From the NCBI RefSeq assembly GCF_963665055.1, contig NZ_OY762014.1, positions 15,408 through 79,407 on the forward strand: 64,000 bases of DNA, read 5' to 3'. The notes beneath the pieces were generated by a model. It had not been told where the DNA came from. It saw only the letters and a list, made by a program, of their open reading frames with translations, and did no database searches. Below are positions 24,641-34,999 of this stretch, one piece after another (positions within the stretch are counted from its first letter, which is position 1; each line of letters opens with the position of its first letter). Made by a program: the position numbers and the translations under genes. The stretch is from an uncultured Methanobacterium sp. (GTDB lineage Archaea; Methanobacteriota; Methanobacteria; Methanobacteriales; Methanobacteriaceae).

Positions 24641-24667
24641 ACAAAAAGATTCCATCAAGTTGATTCA

Positions 24668-25792
24668 ATGAAAATAGCACTAATTAACAATCAGCCACTC
24701 ACCACTGGTGTTGGTAGATATTCCTTCTCCATCTATGAAAACATGAAGGAATACATGGATATCGATCATTTTTTTATTGATCGAAAAAAAGGAGGAATTT
24801 ATAAAATAGTAGATGACAATAATTCTCTTCTTGTAAAAAAAGGTGGATTAAACTTATTGCCCGTGCAAAAATTATCTAATCTTTCCCTGGATTACTTAAT
24901 GGGCCGTTATATTCCAGATAATTACGATCTGTATCACATAACCAATCAAAATATGTCAATTTTAAATTACTATAATAATATAGGAGTTAATGTGCTAACT
25001 GTTCATGATATCATTTATTTTACACACCCTCGAAATCCGATGCAAAAAATTCTAAGTAAACTACTTTATAAAGGAGTGAAGAATACTGATTTTATAATTT
25101 CAGTTTCCCACAGCACCCAACAAGACCTGGTTAAGCATTTTAATATACCTCCTGAAAATATTAAAGTTATCCCAGAAGGCGTTACCCGCAGATTCAAACC
25201 TTTAAGAACCCAGGATCTAAATGAAATATATTTAAAATATAATTTAAATGAAAATGATATTCATATACTTCATGTGGGTGAGGATAGTCCTAGAAAAAAT
25301 TTGAAAGTCCTTTTGAAGGCGTTTAAATTACTTTTAATGGATAAAAAGATAAAAAATTTAAAATTAATAAAAATAAATGGTATGGACACCAAATTAATAA
25401 AAAAAATGGGATTGGAAGACCATGTAATAGTTTTAGAAAATGTATTAGAGGAAGAATTGCCTAAATTTTACAATTTAGCTGATGTTTTTGTCTTTCCATC
25501 CCTTTATGAAGGATTTGGTTTACCATTAATAGAAGCTATGGCATGTGGATTGCCAATTATAGCTTCAAATGTAACATCTATCCCGGAAATAGTTGGAGAT
25601 GCTGGGATTTTATTATCTCCTCAAGATTTTAAGGGTTTTTACAAGTCAATTAATTCAGTTTTAACAGATGAATCTCTTCGAGTGAACATGAGTTATAATG
25701 GCGTGAAAAGATCAAAAATGTTTAGCTGGAGAACATGCGCAAAAGATACTCTAAATGTATATAAAGATATTTCCAAGGATATTGTGCGATAA
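24668..25792 (+). CDS. GT4 family glycosyltransferase
   Basis: An intact 374-residue GT-B enzyme. N-terminal NQPLTTGVGRYSFSIYENM contains the glycine-rich acceptor loop. The C-terminal half has HVGEDSPRKNLKVLLKAFKLL and FVFPSLYEGFGLPLIEAMACGLPIIASNVTSIPEIVGDAG, which holds the EX7E donor-site motif. It follows the FkbM gene by 27 bp and should belong to the same operon. Family function is nucleotide-sugar-dependent extension of a glycan; the linkage is unknown. Confidence 0.93.
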   Translation: MKIALINNQPLTTGVGRYSFSIYENMKEYMDIDHFFIDRKKGGIYKIVDDNNSLLVKKGGLNLLPVQKLSNLSLDYLMGRYIPDNYDLYHITNQNMSILNYYNNIGVNVLTVHDIIYFTHPRNPMQKILSKLLYKGVKNTDFIISVSHSTQQDLVKHFNIPPENIKVIPEGVTRRFKPLRTQDLNEIYLKYNLNENDIHILHVGEDSPRKNLKVLLKAFKLLLMDKKIKNLKLIKINGMDTKLIKKMGLEDHVIVLENVLEEELPKFYNLADVFVFPSLYEGFGLPLIEAMACGLPIIASNVTSIPEIVGDAGILLSPQDFKGFYKSINSVLTDESLRVNMSYNGVKRSKMFSWRTCAKDTLNVYKDISKDIVR

Positions 25793-25988
25793 TATTAAAT
25801 TTAAATAGATATTATCCCCTACAAATCTTGTCCTTCACAAAATGAAATTACATTCATTTGAGATAATTAAATTAGATGGAACTTCGGAAAAATACCTTTT
25901 CCTTTTAGTCTAGGAAAATCATATTCATAAAATAACTGGATAATCTGCTTATCCATAGAGCTATAAGAACGGATATTTCAATAATTCA

Positions 25989-28247
25989 TTGGCGTTGAAA
26001 AAAATAACCTTCTGTGGCAGACCCATTGAGGTTAGGATAGATAATAATTCTGATTTAAAAATAATAGGTTTTGGAATGATATCGATAAAATCATTAGGAG
26101 AAAATAAACCCCTAAAAATTAGTAAACAGTTTTATTTTCTCTTTATTCTTTTGTTTGTATTAATTACTGATTTAACAATTTTAATTAATATTCCTGCTTT
26201 ACGACAATCAATGGGGTTCATCAGTTTAAATTTCATTCCAGGATTGCTTATTCTTCATATAATGAAAATTAATAGAATTGGGTTCTTAAAAAAAATAGTA
26301 TTTTCAGTAGGGCTCAGTATTTCTTTTTTAATGCTGGCAGGATTATTAATTAATAGCTTTTATCCTGTAATTTCAAGGCCCTTATCCTTAACTGTCCTGC
26401 TAATCTGCCTAAACATCATTTTTGTAATCCTATTAATATTCGCATATTTAAGAACTGAAAACAATGTTTTGCATATAACCCCCAATCTGAATTTAGAGGA
26501 CAATTATCTTTTTATACCCTTATTATCACTCATATTCCCCCTAATGGCCATAATCGGGATGTTTTTAATGAATTCTTACAGTAACAATATTCTATTAATG
26601 GTAATGTTACTTTCAATCCCATTATACCTCATTTTAATTGCTTATTTTAAGAATAAAACACCAAAATTCACTTATCCTCTGGCCATTATTATGATTTCAT
26701 TATCTTTGGTCCTGATGCATGGATTACGCTCAAGCTATGTAACCCTGTCTGATAGTAGTATAGAAATTTACGTTTTAAAATTAACTTTAAGTAATTTACA
26801 TTGGGATCCATCATTATTTAAGCAGAATTATAACTCATCTATTGCTTTATCAATATTACCCTCAATATATTACATTATTTTGGGAATTAAAGAATTTTAT
26901 ATTTATAAAATTGTTTATAACCTGTTGTTTGTCTTGACTCCTTTATGCGGATACTTAATCTTCCGGAAATATTGTAATGAGTACTTTGCATTTTTAGCAG
27001 CATTTTTCTTATTTTCACAGCATATTTTTATCTCTATGTATGGATGGATTGGCTATAGACAAATTATTGCTTCAATATTCTTTGCTTTAACCATACTAAC
27101 CCTATTTGAAAACAAAATTAGAAAAATAAACACAACCATTATTTTAATACTTTTCATAGTTTCAATGATATTGGCAAATTATTCTACAGCTTACATATTT
27201 TTCATGATCATTGCGCTTTACTGGATTGTGAGTTCAATAATAGAATGGCAGTACAAAATAAGCGCAGGAAAAAACAAAAAATGGATTCCAAAATTTTTCC
27301 GCAACTTAATCTGTAAACTGCCCACAGTTAAAAATTATAATGATGACATAAAAATTTTCACCGGAACTTTTATAGCGTTAATTTTTATCCTGATGTTTTT
27401 ATGGTACAGTCAAATTAATGCAACTCCCTTTGACGATTCTATCAACTTTATGAAAACTAATTTAATAAATATTTTAAACATGGCTTTTGAAGGATTAAAA
27501 TCCGAAGAACAAGTAGTTGTTTTTGGGAAACAAATTGGGGATGTACTGAGTTATATTATATACTATGTATCCTTTGCCACCATTGGTCTGGGTGTTTATA
27601 GCTTACTAAGAAAAAACAAGATATTCAATAAAGATTATTTCTTAATGATAATAATTTCATTTGTTATCGCTGGATTTTTATTTGTTTCATCAGTGTTTAT
27701 AGTAGGATTTGGAGTAGGGAGGGTTTATCAAGAATTGCTTGTTTTCCTAGCTCCATGTTTTGTTATCGGGGCTATGGTATTAGCTAATTTCCTTTCAAAA
27801 TTTTATAATAAGATTAACTGGAACTGGATTGTAATTCTATTGATAATTGCACAATTTTTCTCATCCACTTACATGATCTACCAACTCAGTGGTGATCCCC
27901 ACTCAGAATTTTTAAATTCACAGGGGACCAGATATGAAAGTTGGATGATTCAAGATAAGGATTATATTGGGGCAAAATGGTTATTCCAAAACAATAACCA
28001 AGGATTAATAGTAAAAAGTGACTACCCGGGACAGTATTTGTATGGAGAATTTGATATGACCCGGACTATCTTCGTGGATCAATCCCTGAACATGTCAAGT
28101 GGATTTATCTTCTTGAGAACTGCAAATACACAAAAAGGTCATATGTACCTCAATTATGAAGAGTATAATGACATATCAGTCTATAAAAAACTTTTCAAAA
28201 ATAAGAGTAGGATTTACTCAAATGGGGGATCTGAGATTTATAATTAA
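25989..28247 (+). CDS. Large polytopic membrane protein (DUF2206-like)
   Basis: This protein of about 750 residues has a short soluble N-terminus (KKITFCGRPIEVRIDNN) and then about 14-18 hydrophobic segments. It ends in a hydrophilic domain with QDKDYIGAKWLFQNNNQGLIVKSDYPGQ. The organisation, multiple TM helices followed by a C-terminal soluble tail, resembles DUF2206 and other GT-C-like archaeal membrane proteins. The location between a GT4 and a flippase fits a glycan polymerase or transferase. The start is uncertain: TTG 25989 has no clear Shine-Dalgarno. It ends 21 bp from the convergent flippase. Confidence 0.7.
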   Translation: MALKKITFCGRPIEVRIDNNSDLKIIGFGMISIKSLGENKPLKISKQFYFLFILLFVLITDLTILINIPALRQSMGFISLNFIPGLLILHIMKINRIGFLKKIVFSVGLSISFLMLAGLLINSFYPVISRPLSLTVLLICLNIIFVILLIFAYLRTENNVLHITPNLNLEDNYLFIPLLSLIFPLMAIIGMFLMNSYSNNILLMVMLLSIPLYLILIAYFKNKTPKFTYPLAIIMISLSLVLMHGLRSSYVTLSDSSIEIYVLKLTLSNLHWDPSLFKQNYNSSIALSILPSIYYIILGIKEFYIYKIVYNLLFVLTPLCGYLIFRKYCNEYFAFLAAFFLFSQHIFISMYGWIGYRQIIASIFFALTILTLFENKIRKINTTIILILFIVSMILANYSTAYIFFMIIALYWIVSSIIEWQYKISAGKNKKWIPKFFRNLICKLPTVKNYNDDIKIFTGTFIALIFILMFLWYSQINATPFDDSINFMKTNLINILNMAFEGLKSEEQVVVFGKQIGDVLSYIIYYVSFATIGLGVYSLLRKNKIFNKDYFLMIIISFVIAGFLFVSSVFIVGFGVGRVYQELLVFLAPCFVIGAMVLANFLSKFYNKINWNWIVILLIIAQFFSSTYMIYQLSGDPHSEFLNSQGTRYESWMIQDKDYIGAKWLFQNNNQGLIVKSDYPGQYLYGEFDMTRTIFVDQSLNMSSGFIFLRTANTQKGHMYLNYEEYNDISVYKKLFKNKSRIYSNGGSEIYN

Positions 28248-28268
28248 AGATCTGAATCTACAAATATA

Positions 28269-29534
28269 TTATAAATAATGTTTTTTAAGCTGAGGCAAAC
28301 TAATCATTATTATTAACCCATTAGCGATGATCCAGGCATAACCCACACCGATTAAACCAAACAATGGGATCAAAACGTAAGTGAAGATCAAAGTGAATAG
28401 TCCAATAGTAACATAAATAAAAATTACATAATTTGTTTTCTTTAAGACTCGATTTACTGTGGCGTAAAGTGTGTTAATATAGTAAATGAAGTTTCCTATT
28501 ACAAATAATATTAAAATATCATAGGAATTTGCAGCATACTCCTGCCCGAATATAAATAAAATAAATTTCCCAAACAGTAAAAGAAAAATAGAAGCCACAG
28601 ACAACGATACGAAAATTAATATTGCTGCTTTTTTAGTATTTTTTCTCAATTCTACCATACTTTGAGTGTTTTCAGCTATTAAAGAAATGTAAATCACGTA
28701 AGGAATTGCCAATAGTAACATTGAGATTTGCCATGCAATAAAGAAATAGGCATTTTGATCTGCGCCCAAAATGTTTATAATCATCAATGGTAAAATGAAA
28801 GTGGGTAAATTTTCAAAAATTCTTGCAATATAATTTCCGGAAGAAAAACGGAAAATATGTATTATAACGTCTTTTTTTACTGTTGGAATAAATCTGTACG
28901 AAACTAATTTTGAAGTTAACAAAATGCCAATTACAAATGCAATAATAAATACTATTCCATAAGAAAAAACAATTCCAAAAATTCCAAACGGAATTAACAA
29001 TACGAGAAATAGAAGTCGTAGAGGAATTACCATATTTTGCATTAATGAATATTCACCTTTTTTTAATCCAGCAAAGACACCAAAGCTTTGCAAGGTAATC
29101 AAAGGAGAAATAGTGGTTACTATAACAAAAAGTACCATTACTAATGTATTTTCACGTAAAACAATTAAAGAAGGGCTCCAAATATTAATTCCCAATAAAA
29201 AAATCAAAGTTAAAACCAGTGCAAAAACGAGTGAGACAGTAAGACAGGAATTGATAAGTTCTTCCTGTTCTTTTAGTTCAGGTATATACTTTACAAGTGC
29301 TATATCAAATCCTAAAAATGATAACATGCTAATTAAACCTATTATGGAAATTATTGCAGTAGCTAAACCTAGATCATTAGCAGAATAAAATCTTGCACCT
29401 ATGACCCAGAAAATAAATCCAGAACCTACTACAATAATATAGGTTACAAAGAGGTAATATGAATCTTTAAAAATTGGATCTTGGACATGATTGTATAGAT
29501 TTTTAATATAATCCTTTAAAATATTTCTTCTCAT
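28269..29534 (-). CDS. Wzx-like polysaccharide flippase (MOP superfamily)
   Basis: This 421-residue protein has about 12 transmembrane segments and the MOP/Wzx opening KDSYYLFVTYIIVVGSGFIFWVIGARFYSANDLGLATAIISIIGL. That opening is typical of oligosaccharide flippases which move lipid-linked glycans across the membrane. It is convergent with the large membrane protein gene. No Shine-Dalgarno is obvious before the ATG, so it may have a short leader. It belongs functionally with the glycosyltransferases upstream. Confidence 0.88.
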   Translation of the reverse strand: MRRNILKDYIKNLYNHVQDPIFKDSYYLFVTYIIVVGSGFIFWVIGARFYSANDLGLATAIISIIGLISMLSFLGFDIALVKYIPELKEQEELINSCLTVSLVFALVLTLIFLLGINIWSPSLIVLRENTLVMVLFVIVTTISPLITLQSFGVFAGLKKGEYSLMQNMVIPLRLLFLVLLIPFGIFGIVFSYGIVFIIAFVIGILLTSKLVSYRFIPTVKKDVIIHIFRFSSGNYIARIFENLPTFILPLMIINILGADQNAYFFIAWQISMLLLAIPYVIYISLIAENTQSMVELRKNTKKAAILIFVSLSVASIFLLLFGKFILFIFGQEYAANSYDILILFVIGNFIYYINTLYATVNRVLKKTNYVIFIYVTIGLFTLIFTYVLIPLFGLIGVGYAWIIANGLIIMISLPQLKKHYL

Positions 29535-29834
29535 TAAAAGTAATATTTAACAACTTAAATATTATATTTAACCCCTCCAAATTTTCTGCAATACATGTAC
29601 TTCATTAAAGTGTCGTTTTTCTTTAAAAAATATATATTAAGTAGTTTTCCCATGAAAACAAGAATTATACAAGAATTAACTATAATACCAACTCAAAAAC
29701 AGTTAGATGCTCATCAGCTGATTTTATTTCAGTTCCTTAAATCAAATATAAAACCTTTACGCCTACCAGCTAAGACGACATGTTTATATATACCTATCGT
29801 TAACTGTAAGCTGTGGCAATGTGAGGTGGAAATA
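29535..29834. promoter_or_regulatory. Divergent promoter region; TATA box of the FmdE-like gene
   Basis: A TATA element TTTATATATA lies near 29781-29791, placing transcription start around 29810-29815 and giving a short leader to the GTG at 29835. The frame is open upstream to 29595, but this stretch contains the TATA box and lacks family similarity, so I treat it as non-coding. Confidence 0.6.
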
Positions 29835-30497
29835 GTGAACAAATACCAAGCCCTCCTAAAAAAAGCACAGGATTTACATGGTGAATTCTGTCCAGGTATT
29901 GTTTTAGGAACCCGAATGTGCATGATAGCCATGGAACAATTGGAAATGAATACCAACAAAAATAATGAGAATCTGGTAGTGTACGTGGAAATAGACCGCT
30001 GCCTTCCTGATGCTATACAAGCAGTCACAGGGTGCAGTCTAGGTAATCGCAGGCTGAAATACAGTGATTATGGTAAATTCATCGCTACTTTTGTGGATAT
30101 TTCCAGTGGCAAAGCAGTTCGGGTTTCAGCCCTTGATGATAAACTTAATTCAAGCCAGGGTTTCTGGACCTGGCTTGAAAACATTATGATTTCAACCAAA
30201 CCTGGAAATTTAACCCCTGAAAAGGAAGAAATAGAATTCGCAGCCCAGCTGATGGAAGAAATAGCCCTTGAAGATCTTCTACTCATGGAAGAGATCCACT
30301 TTGAGGTACCTGAAAACGATATTCCCGGATTCATAGAACACGTGGCAGTGTGTTCAGTGTGCGGAGAACATGTTATGGACTGGAAAGAGTTCACTGTTAA
30401 TGGAAAAACAATTTGCAAATCTTGCACCCAGAAACAAGTGGAAATACTGGTTAATGAAGTGTACTCGGATGGTACAGATTATGAGGTTAAAAGCTGA
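29835..30497 (+). CDS. FmdE-domain protein with C-terminal zinc ribbon
   Basis: A 220-residue protein. The N-terminal domain contains HGEFCPGIVLGTRM (residues about 14-27), the HG-x2-CPG signature of FmdE, named after formylmethanofuran dehydrogenase subunit E. The region AIQAVTGCSLGNRRLKYSDYGKFIATF follows. A zinc-ribbon motif, CSVCGEHV plus CKSC, occurs near the C-terminus. The start is GTG 29835-29837, with GAGGTGG 5 nt upstream. FmdE proteins occur in methanogens often without the catalytic subunits; role likely metal/Mo-enzyme related, unproven. Confidence 0.88.
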   Translation: MNKYQALLKKAQDLHGEFCPGIVLGTRMCMIAMEQLEMNTNKNNENLVVYVEIDRCLPDAIQAVTGCSLGNRRLKYSDYGKFIATFVDISSGKAVRVSALDDKLNSSQGFWTWLENIMISTKPGNLTPEKEEIEFAAQLMEEIALEDLLLMEEIHFEVPENDIPGFIEHVAVCSVCGEHVMDWKEFTVNGKTICKSCTQKQVEILVNEVYSDGTDYEVKS

Positions 30498-31066
30498 ACC
30501 TTCTCAGCTGAACATTCCCTCAGTTTATAAAAATGCCAAACTAATCTTTCAGTATCATTGCTTTAATTAAAAAAAATATGATTAAAATAAATTTTACAGC
30601 CTAATCAACTTTGTTACAAGCTAATCAACTTTATTTTAACAATTTATCAGTAACTGCTAATAATGTAAGTTGAAATTCTTCTTTCAACTTTTTTTGAGAT
30701 TATATTTCTATTTTTTCAACAGAATTTTATTTCTGGCTAAAATATTTTTTCAACAGAAGTTGTTCTAGCTAAAAATTATTGATCTAATACTGTATCAAAA
30801 ATCACTAAATTACATTTACCATATTTTTATATACAAGCCAATACAGTTTCAAATTAAAATTTAATAATTAATATGAAGTTAAATCATTCAAAATAATCTA
30901 AATAAAGCACAATAAGTTAAAATGAAAAAAAATAAACGCATAATCTAAAAATGACCTAAAATATTTATAATCTAAATTTTCTTTATATTTCTAAAATTTA
31001 ATAAAGTTAAAAAAGGGAAAAGGAAAAAAGGAGAGAAAAAAAGAATTCCCCCTTAAACATATTTTT
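30498..31066. other. 570-bp AT-rich intergenic region between convergent genes
   Basis: There is no ORF. Short duplications (CTAATCAACTTTRTT at about 30600-30632; CAACAGAA twice) occur. A TATA-like ATTTTTATATACAAG at 30823-30837 points rightwards but has no gene behind it. The 31008-31045 part is the terminator of the minus-strand gene. Confidence 0.45.
31008..31048 (-). terminator. Terminator of beta-helix gene 1
   Basis: On the minus strand, downstream of the stop, runs a C/T-rich tract with T7 and T6 stretches. It is almost identical to 56612-56660 behind the paralog at 56679, showing that the duplication includes the 3' flank. Confidence 0.5.
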
Positions 31067-34000
31067 TTAATGTGTGGTCCATGGTGTGTAGTTTACGTTT
31101 CCCTGTATCTGTGCACTGGGGTTATCATTGGATCCCCACCAGTTATTGGTGGCGTTGAGTGTGTTACTGGTTCCAGCATAGGTTAAACCATACTGACTAC
31201 TACCAGTGATGCTGTTACTGTTCACTGTGTTAGTAGAACTGTCCGTATCAACACGCACTCCAATAGGGTTCTCAGTGATGTTATTTGACAAAATCTGATT
31301 GTCCAAAGATGTATCCAGGAGACATACTCCCATCCAGGTGTTTTTGTTGACTAAATTACTGGTTATGTTGTTTCCATTGGCATTTTGAAGAAGAATACCA
31401 ATGTTATTTCCAGAAATCTGCGTATTGTTGCCGATAGTATTGCTACTTGCACCAATAATTATTATTCCGTGTGCAGTGTTGTTCTGAATAGTATTCTGAC
31501 TCACAGTGATACCATAAGCACCATTTTCAATCAAAACACCCTCTTCACCATTACCAGATATCAGATTAGCACTTATAGTTGAATCATGAGCATTATTAGC
31601 CCAAATTCCCAACCAACTGTTACCAGAGACATTGTTATTAGTTATCTGATTACCAAATGAACCAACCAATCCTACACCTACCTGATTACCAGAAATATTA
31701 AGATTACCTGTAACTTGAACCTGGGAACTGTTGGAAATATAAACCCCATTCCGGAGGTTATTCACCAAAGTATTACCACTCACAGTTATATTTGAACTGT
31801 TTTCAATGAATACACCTTCAGGATTATTTGAAACCGTGTTTACATTGTTTATTGCGTTGTTTACACCATTATAAACCCAAATACCAGCCCATTTATTCAC
31901 AGTAACGTTGTTACCCTGGACAAAGTTTCCAATAGCATTGAATAAGTCTATTCCAACGTTATTTCCAGAAATCTCAGTGTTATTCAAAATCTGATTACCA
32001 GTACTAGTTGCATCCGGTATGAGAATTCCATTCCAGGTGTTATTCTTAATGGTATTGCCCGTCACAAGGTTGTCAGTGGAGTAACTTTGCAGCACAACAC
32101 CTTCCTGGTTGTTGGAAACTGTGTTACTATTTACAGAGGTGTTTGTGGTATTGTAAAGCCAGATTCCAGCCCAACTGTTCCCAGAAACATTATTACCCTG
32201 TACCGTGTTTCCGCTTGAATAATACATCTTAACACCAACATCATTTCCAGAAATCTCAGTATTATTCACAACCTGATTACCAGTACTAATAGCATCCGGT
32301 ACAAGAACACCATTCCAAGCGTTATCCTTAATCACATTATGAACCACATGATTATCATCAGAAGATCCCTGCAGTACTACTCCTTCCTGGTTATTAGAGA
32401 TTTTGTTGTCTTTTATCGTGTTTTTTGAGGAGTTGTATGTGGCTACTCCTGCCCAATGGTTTTCAGTGACATTGTTTCCTTCAATGGTGTTTCCTGAGGA
32501 ACCAGACACACTTACACCAATATTGTTCCCAGAAATCTCAGAATTTTCAGAAACAGTGTTATTATCCGAGTTATCCGTGATGAGCACACCATTCCAAGTA
32601 TTATTCTTAATCACATTATGAGTCACATGATTATCATCAGAAGAACCCTGCAGCACAACACCCTCCTGATTGTTAGACACTAAGTTGGAATCAACAGTAT
32701 TCCCAGTACCATTACGCACCAACACACCAACCCAACCATTAGAATCAACTTTGTTATTGATTAATACACTATTCCCTGTGTTGATGAGCTGTATTCCCAC
32801 AACATTGCCAGTTGCGGTGTTGTTTATAATGTTAACATTGTTCGCAGAGTCAACACTTATTCCTGCTGCCCCGGTTGCGTTAGCAACTGTGAATCCGGTT
32901 ATGGTGGTTCCAGATGCATCTGAACCAGTGACGCTGATTATGGAAGAAGTTCCAGTACCTTTCAAAACAGCACCGTTACCCTCAAGGTTTAAAGCTTTAG
33001 AAATTGTCAATGCCATGTTGTTGTAAGTCCCAGTAAGGAAAGTTACAGTGTCCCCTACTCTTGCAGAGTTTATTAAAGACTGGACATAGGTGTTGTTCAT
33101 TGTGGAAGCAACAATGAAATTCTGTGGCTTGTTAAAATCATTTCCATTGCCAACCGTTACAATTCCATTGTTTAAATAGTACTGGTTGTATTGTACACTG
33201 TATTTTCCATCTTCACGTATGTTTAGGGTGTTATTATCTATGTTAAGGTATTTTACATTGTGGTTTTCCATAGCTATGCCTATAACCGGATCATTGATGG
33301 TGTTGTTGGCGATAGTGGCAGATAATGTGCCATCAACTGGAGTACCCTTTCCAGTTATATTTATCCCGGTTAAAAGGATGTCATGGATAGTGTTTCCAGA
33401 AATAGTGCCGTTAAAGTTTCCTCCAATGAATATACCGTAATATACATTAACTATGGAATTGTTAGCCACCAGGGTGTTGGTGGCAGTTTCCATGGCACCC
33501 CTGTTAACCAGGGAGATACCATCGTGATTACCATAGGAAGCAGAGGTCATGTTGCTGATGGAATTACCAACAACGGTCAGGTTCTGGTACTGGTGATTGA
33601 TGTTGATCCCATCATCAATATTGGAGATGGTATTATTTTTTATGAGGCTACTGAAAACGTAAGATCCATCTATACCGTTTAAATAACCGTAACAGCCATC
33701 GATCTGGTTATTGGTTATAGTAAACCCGGATCCTTCTATATGCACTCCACCGGGGCTGTTGTATATTATGTTTTTGTCTATAAGGATGTTATTTTTACTG
33801 GATGTGGAACCCGTGTCTGTGATGTAAATTCCATAGCTGGGGTTTAGCTCAGTGTTATTGTAGATTCCATTTGATTTTATGGAGCTTTCATTGACATTGT
33901 TAAAGTAAATGCCCCGTACCAGGTTGTTAAATGTGTTGTTTTCAATATTGATACGCGATGTTTTGCTTGCGTTGATACCATAACTGCCAGTGTTGGAGTC

Positions 34001-34339
34001 CACTCCATTCATGGTAAATCCGGTGATGTTGGTTCCAGAGGCATTAGTACCGCTAATGGTGATAATTGTTGAATCAACATTACTGTTTAAAATAGCACCT
34101 AATCCTACCAGATTAACTGAGACTTTAGTTATGGTTAACGAAATATTGTTGTAGACTCCTGCCAGGAAATTCAGGGTATCTCCCGCATTACAGTAGTTAA
34201 TTATAGTTTGAATATCACTATTTGTCATGGATGAAGTAACATTGTAAGTTGCAGCAGACACCGGCTCACAAAATACAGTCCCTAAAGGGATAACTGCAGC
34301 CATTAAAAATAGTAACACTCCTATTTTAATTTTTTTAAT
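31067..34339 (-). CDS. Secreted beta-helix (NosD/PbH1) adhesin-like protein 1, ATT start proposed
   Basis: About 1090 residues. From ATT 34337-34339 the N-terminus reads (M)KKIKIGVLLFLMAAVIPLG followed by a cleavage region ending PVSA, a textbook signal peptide. AGGAGG (34347-34352) is 7 nt before the ATT. The first GTG (34318) would remove all positive charges. The rest is parallel beta-helix repeats such as NNTWNGVLI, GNTVQGNNVSGNSWAGIWLYN, ending in NNWWGSNDNPSAQIQGNVNYTPWTTH. There is no C-terminal membrane anchor. It shares near-identical blocks with the genes ending at 47657 and 56679. Confidence 0.85.
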   Translation of the reverse strand: MKKIKIGVLLFLMAAVIPLGTVFCEPVSAATYNVTSSMTNSDIQTIINYCNAGDTLNFLAGVYNNISLTITKVSVNLVGLGAILNSNVDSTIITISGTNASGTNITGFTMNGVDSNTGSYGINASKTSRINIENNTFNNLVRGIYFNNVNESSIKSNGIYNNTELNPSYGIYITDTGSTSSKNNILIDKNIIYNSPGGVHIEGSGFTITNNQIDGCYGYLNGIDGSYVFSSLIKNNTISNIDDGININHQYQNLTVVGNSISNMTSASYGNHDGISLVNRGAMETATNTLVANNSIVNVYYGIFIGGNFNGTISGNTIHDILLTGINITGKGTPVDGTLSATIANNTINDPVIGIAMENHNVKYLNIDNNTLNIREDGKYSVQYNQYYLNNGIVTVGNGNDFNKPQNFIVASTMNNTYVQSLINSARVGDTVTFLTGTYNNMALTISKALNLEGNGAVLKGTGTSSIISVTGSDASGTTITGFTVANATGAAGISVDSANNVNIINNTATGNVVGIQLINTGNSVLINNKVDSNGWVGVLVRNGTGNTVDSNLVSNNQEGVVLQGSSDDNHVTHNVIKNNTWNGVLITDNSDNNTVSENSEISGNNIGVSVSGSSGNTIEGNNVTENHWAGVATYNSSKNTIKDNKISNNQEGVVLQGSSDDNHVVHNVIKDNAWNGVLVPDAISTGNQVVNNTEISGNDVGVKMYYSSGNTVQGNNVSGNSWAGIWLYNTTNTSVNSNTVSNNQEGVVLQSYSTDNLVTGNTIKNNTWNGILIPDATSTGNQILNNTEISGNNVGIDLFNAIGNFVQGNNVTVNKWAGIWVYNGVNNAINNVNTVSNNPEGVFIENSSNITVSGNTLVNNLRNGVYISNSSQVQVTGNLNISGNQVGVGLVGSFGNQITNNNVSGNSWLGIWANNAHDSTISANLISGNGEEGVLIENGAYGITVSQNTIQNNTAHGIIIIGASSNTIGNNTQISGNNIGILLQNANGNNITSNLVNKNTWMGVCLLDTSLDNQILSNNITENPIGVRVDTDSSTNTVNSNSITGSSQYGLTYAGTSNTLNATNNWWGSNDNPSAQIQGNVNYTPWTTH

Positions 34340-34352
34340 CCAAATTCCTCCT
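34337..34352 (-). promoter_or_regulatory. Shine-Dalgarno deciding an ATT start (gene 1)
   Basis: Minus strand AGGAGG (34352-34347), then 7 nt, then ATT (34339-34337), in frame with the signal peptide. The upstream frame offers no ATG, GTG or TTG. Confidence 0.6.
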
Positions 34353-34576
34353 TTTACTTTTTTATCATTTTACCTTTAAATCCAATTTTAATCAAAAACT
34401 TCATATACCCACATTATGATTATTTTAAACATTAAAAATATCCTGATGACTCTAAAATGACTTTAAAATATTTAATTCAATAAAATACTGAACAAATGAT
34501 TATTAATCTAAAATTCTGCTGTTAATACCATTCGTATCCATATACCACACACCATCATCATTGAATTCCCAATAAA

Positions 34577-34632
34577 TCGAAATGTATATTATTATAATTC
34601 GATTAAATTTAGTATTTAACAGCTATTATAAA
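34577..34632 (-). promoter_or_regulatory. Promoter of beta-helix gene 1 with 26-bp TCGA-bounded element
   Basis: Minus strand TATA-like TTTATTTATAATAG lies near 34630-34617. The 26-bp element at 34577-34602 begins and ends in TCGA and lies at the expected start of transcription. It matches 21 of 26 positions with 61196-61221 in front of the paralog. The leader would be about 250 nt. Confidence 0.5.
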
Positions 34633-34727
34633 TAAATTTCTAGAGAAAAAAAGAGAGTTAAAAAGATCAAAAATACTATATAAACACTTAATTTCTAATA
34701 TAATGAAATTTAAACTTCTAAGATGAA

Positions 34728-34781
34728 CATATCGAAAATAAAGAGTTGAATTTTAAAGTTTATGCTCGATATGTTTATATA
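34728..34781 (+). promoter_or_regulatory. Promoter of large surface protein gene
   Basis: CGATATGTTTATAT at 34767-34780 contains the TATA element and is identical to 20451-20464 before the ferredoxin operon. A CATATCG arm, the inverse of CGATATG, lies upstream at 34728-34734. Transcription from about 34805 would give a leader of about 195 nt. Confidence 0.5.
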
Positions 34782-34999
34782 TGATCTTCAATAAAACATA
34801 CTAATTACACAAGAAGAAGGATGCAAGATATCTAGTTCATTCAAATAAGAATTATTTTTTTTATAATTTAAGTTAAAGGCTTTTATGATGATTAAATAAA
34901 AAATACGGGTTAAATCACAAATAAATGGGCATCTTCTTCTTTTCAGAGTAAAAAAGATGATATTAATCTAATTCACACGATATAGGAGCAAACAGTAAG

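Larger units (their letters stand above)
34340..34999. other. 660-bp divergent intergenic region
   Basis: It holds the leftward promoter (34577-34632) and the rightward promoter (34767-34781). Between them is AT-rich sequence without a gene. Both adhesin genes would have leaders of about 200-250 nt. Confidence 0.5.

Noticed and set aside
29595..29834. 80-codon N-terminal extension of the FmdE-like gene
   Set aside because: It spans a TATA box, has no family similarity, and a GTG with a strong Shine-Dalgarno lies at 29835.
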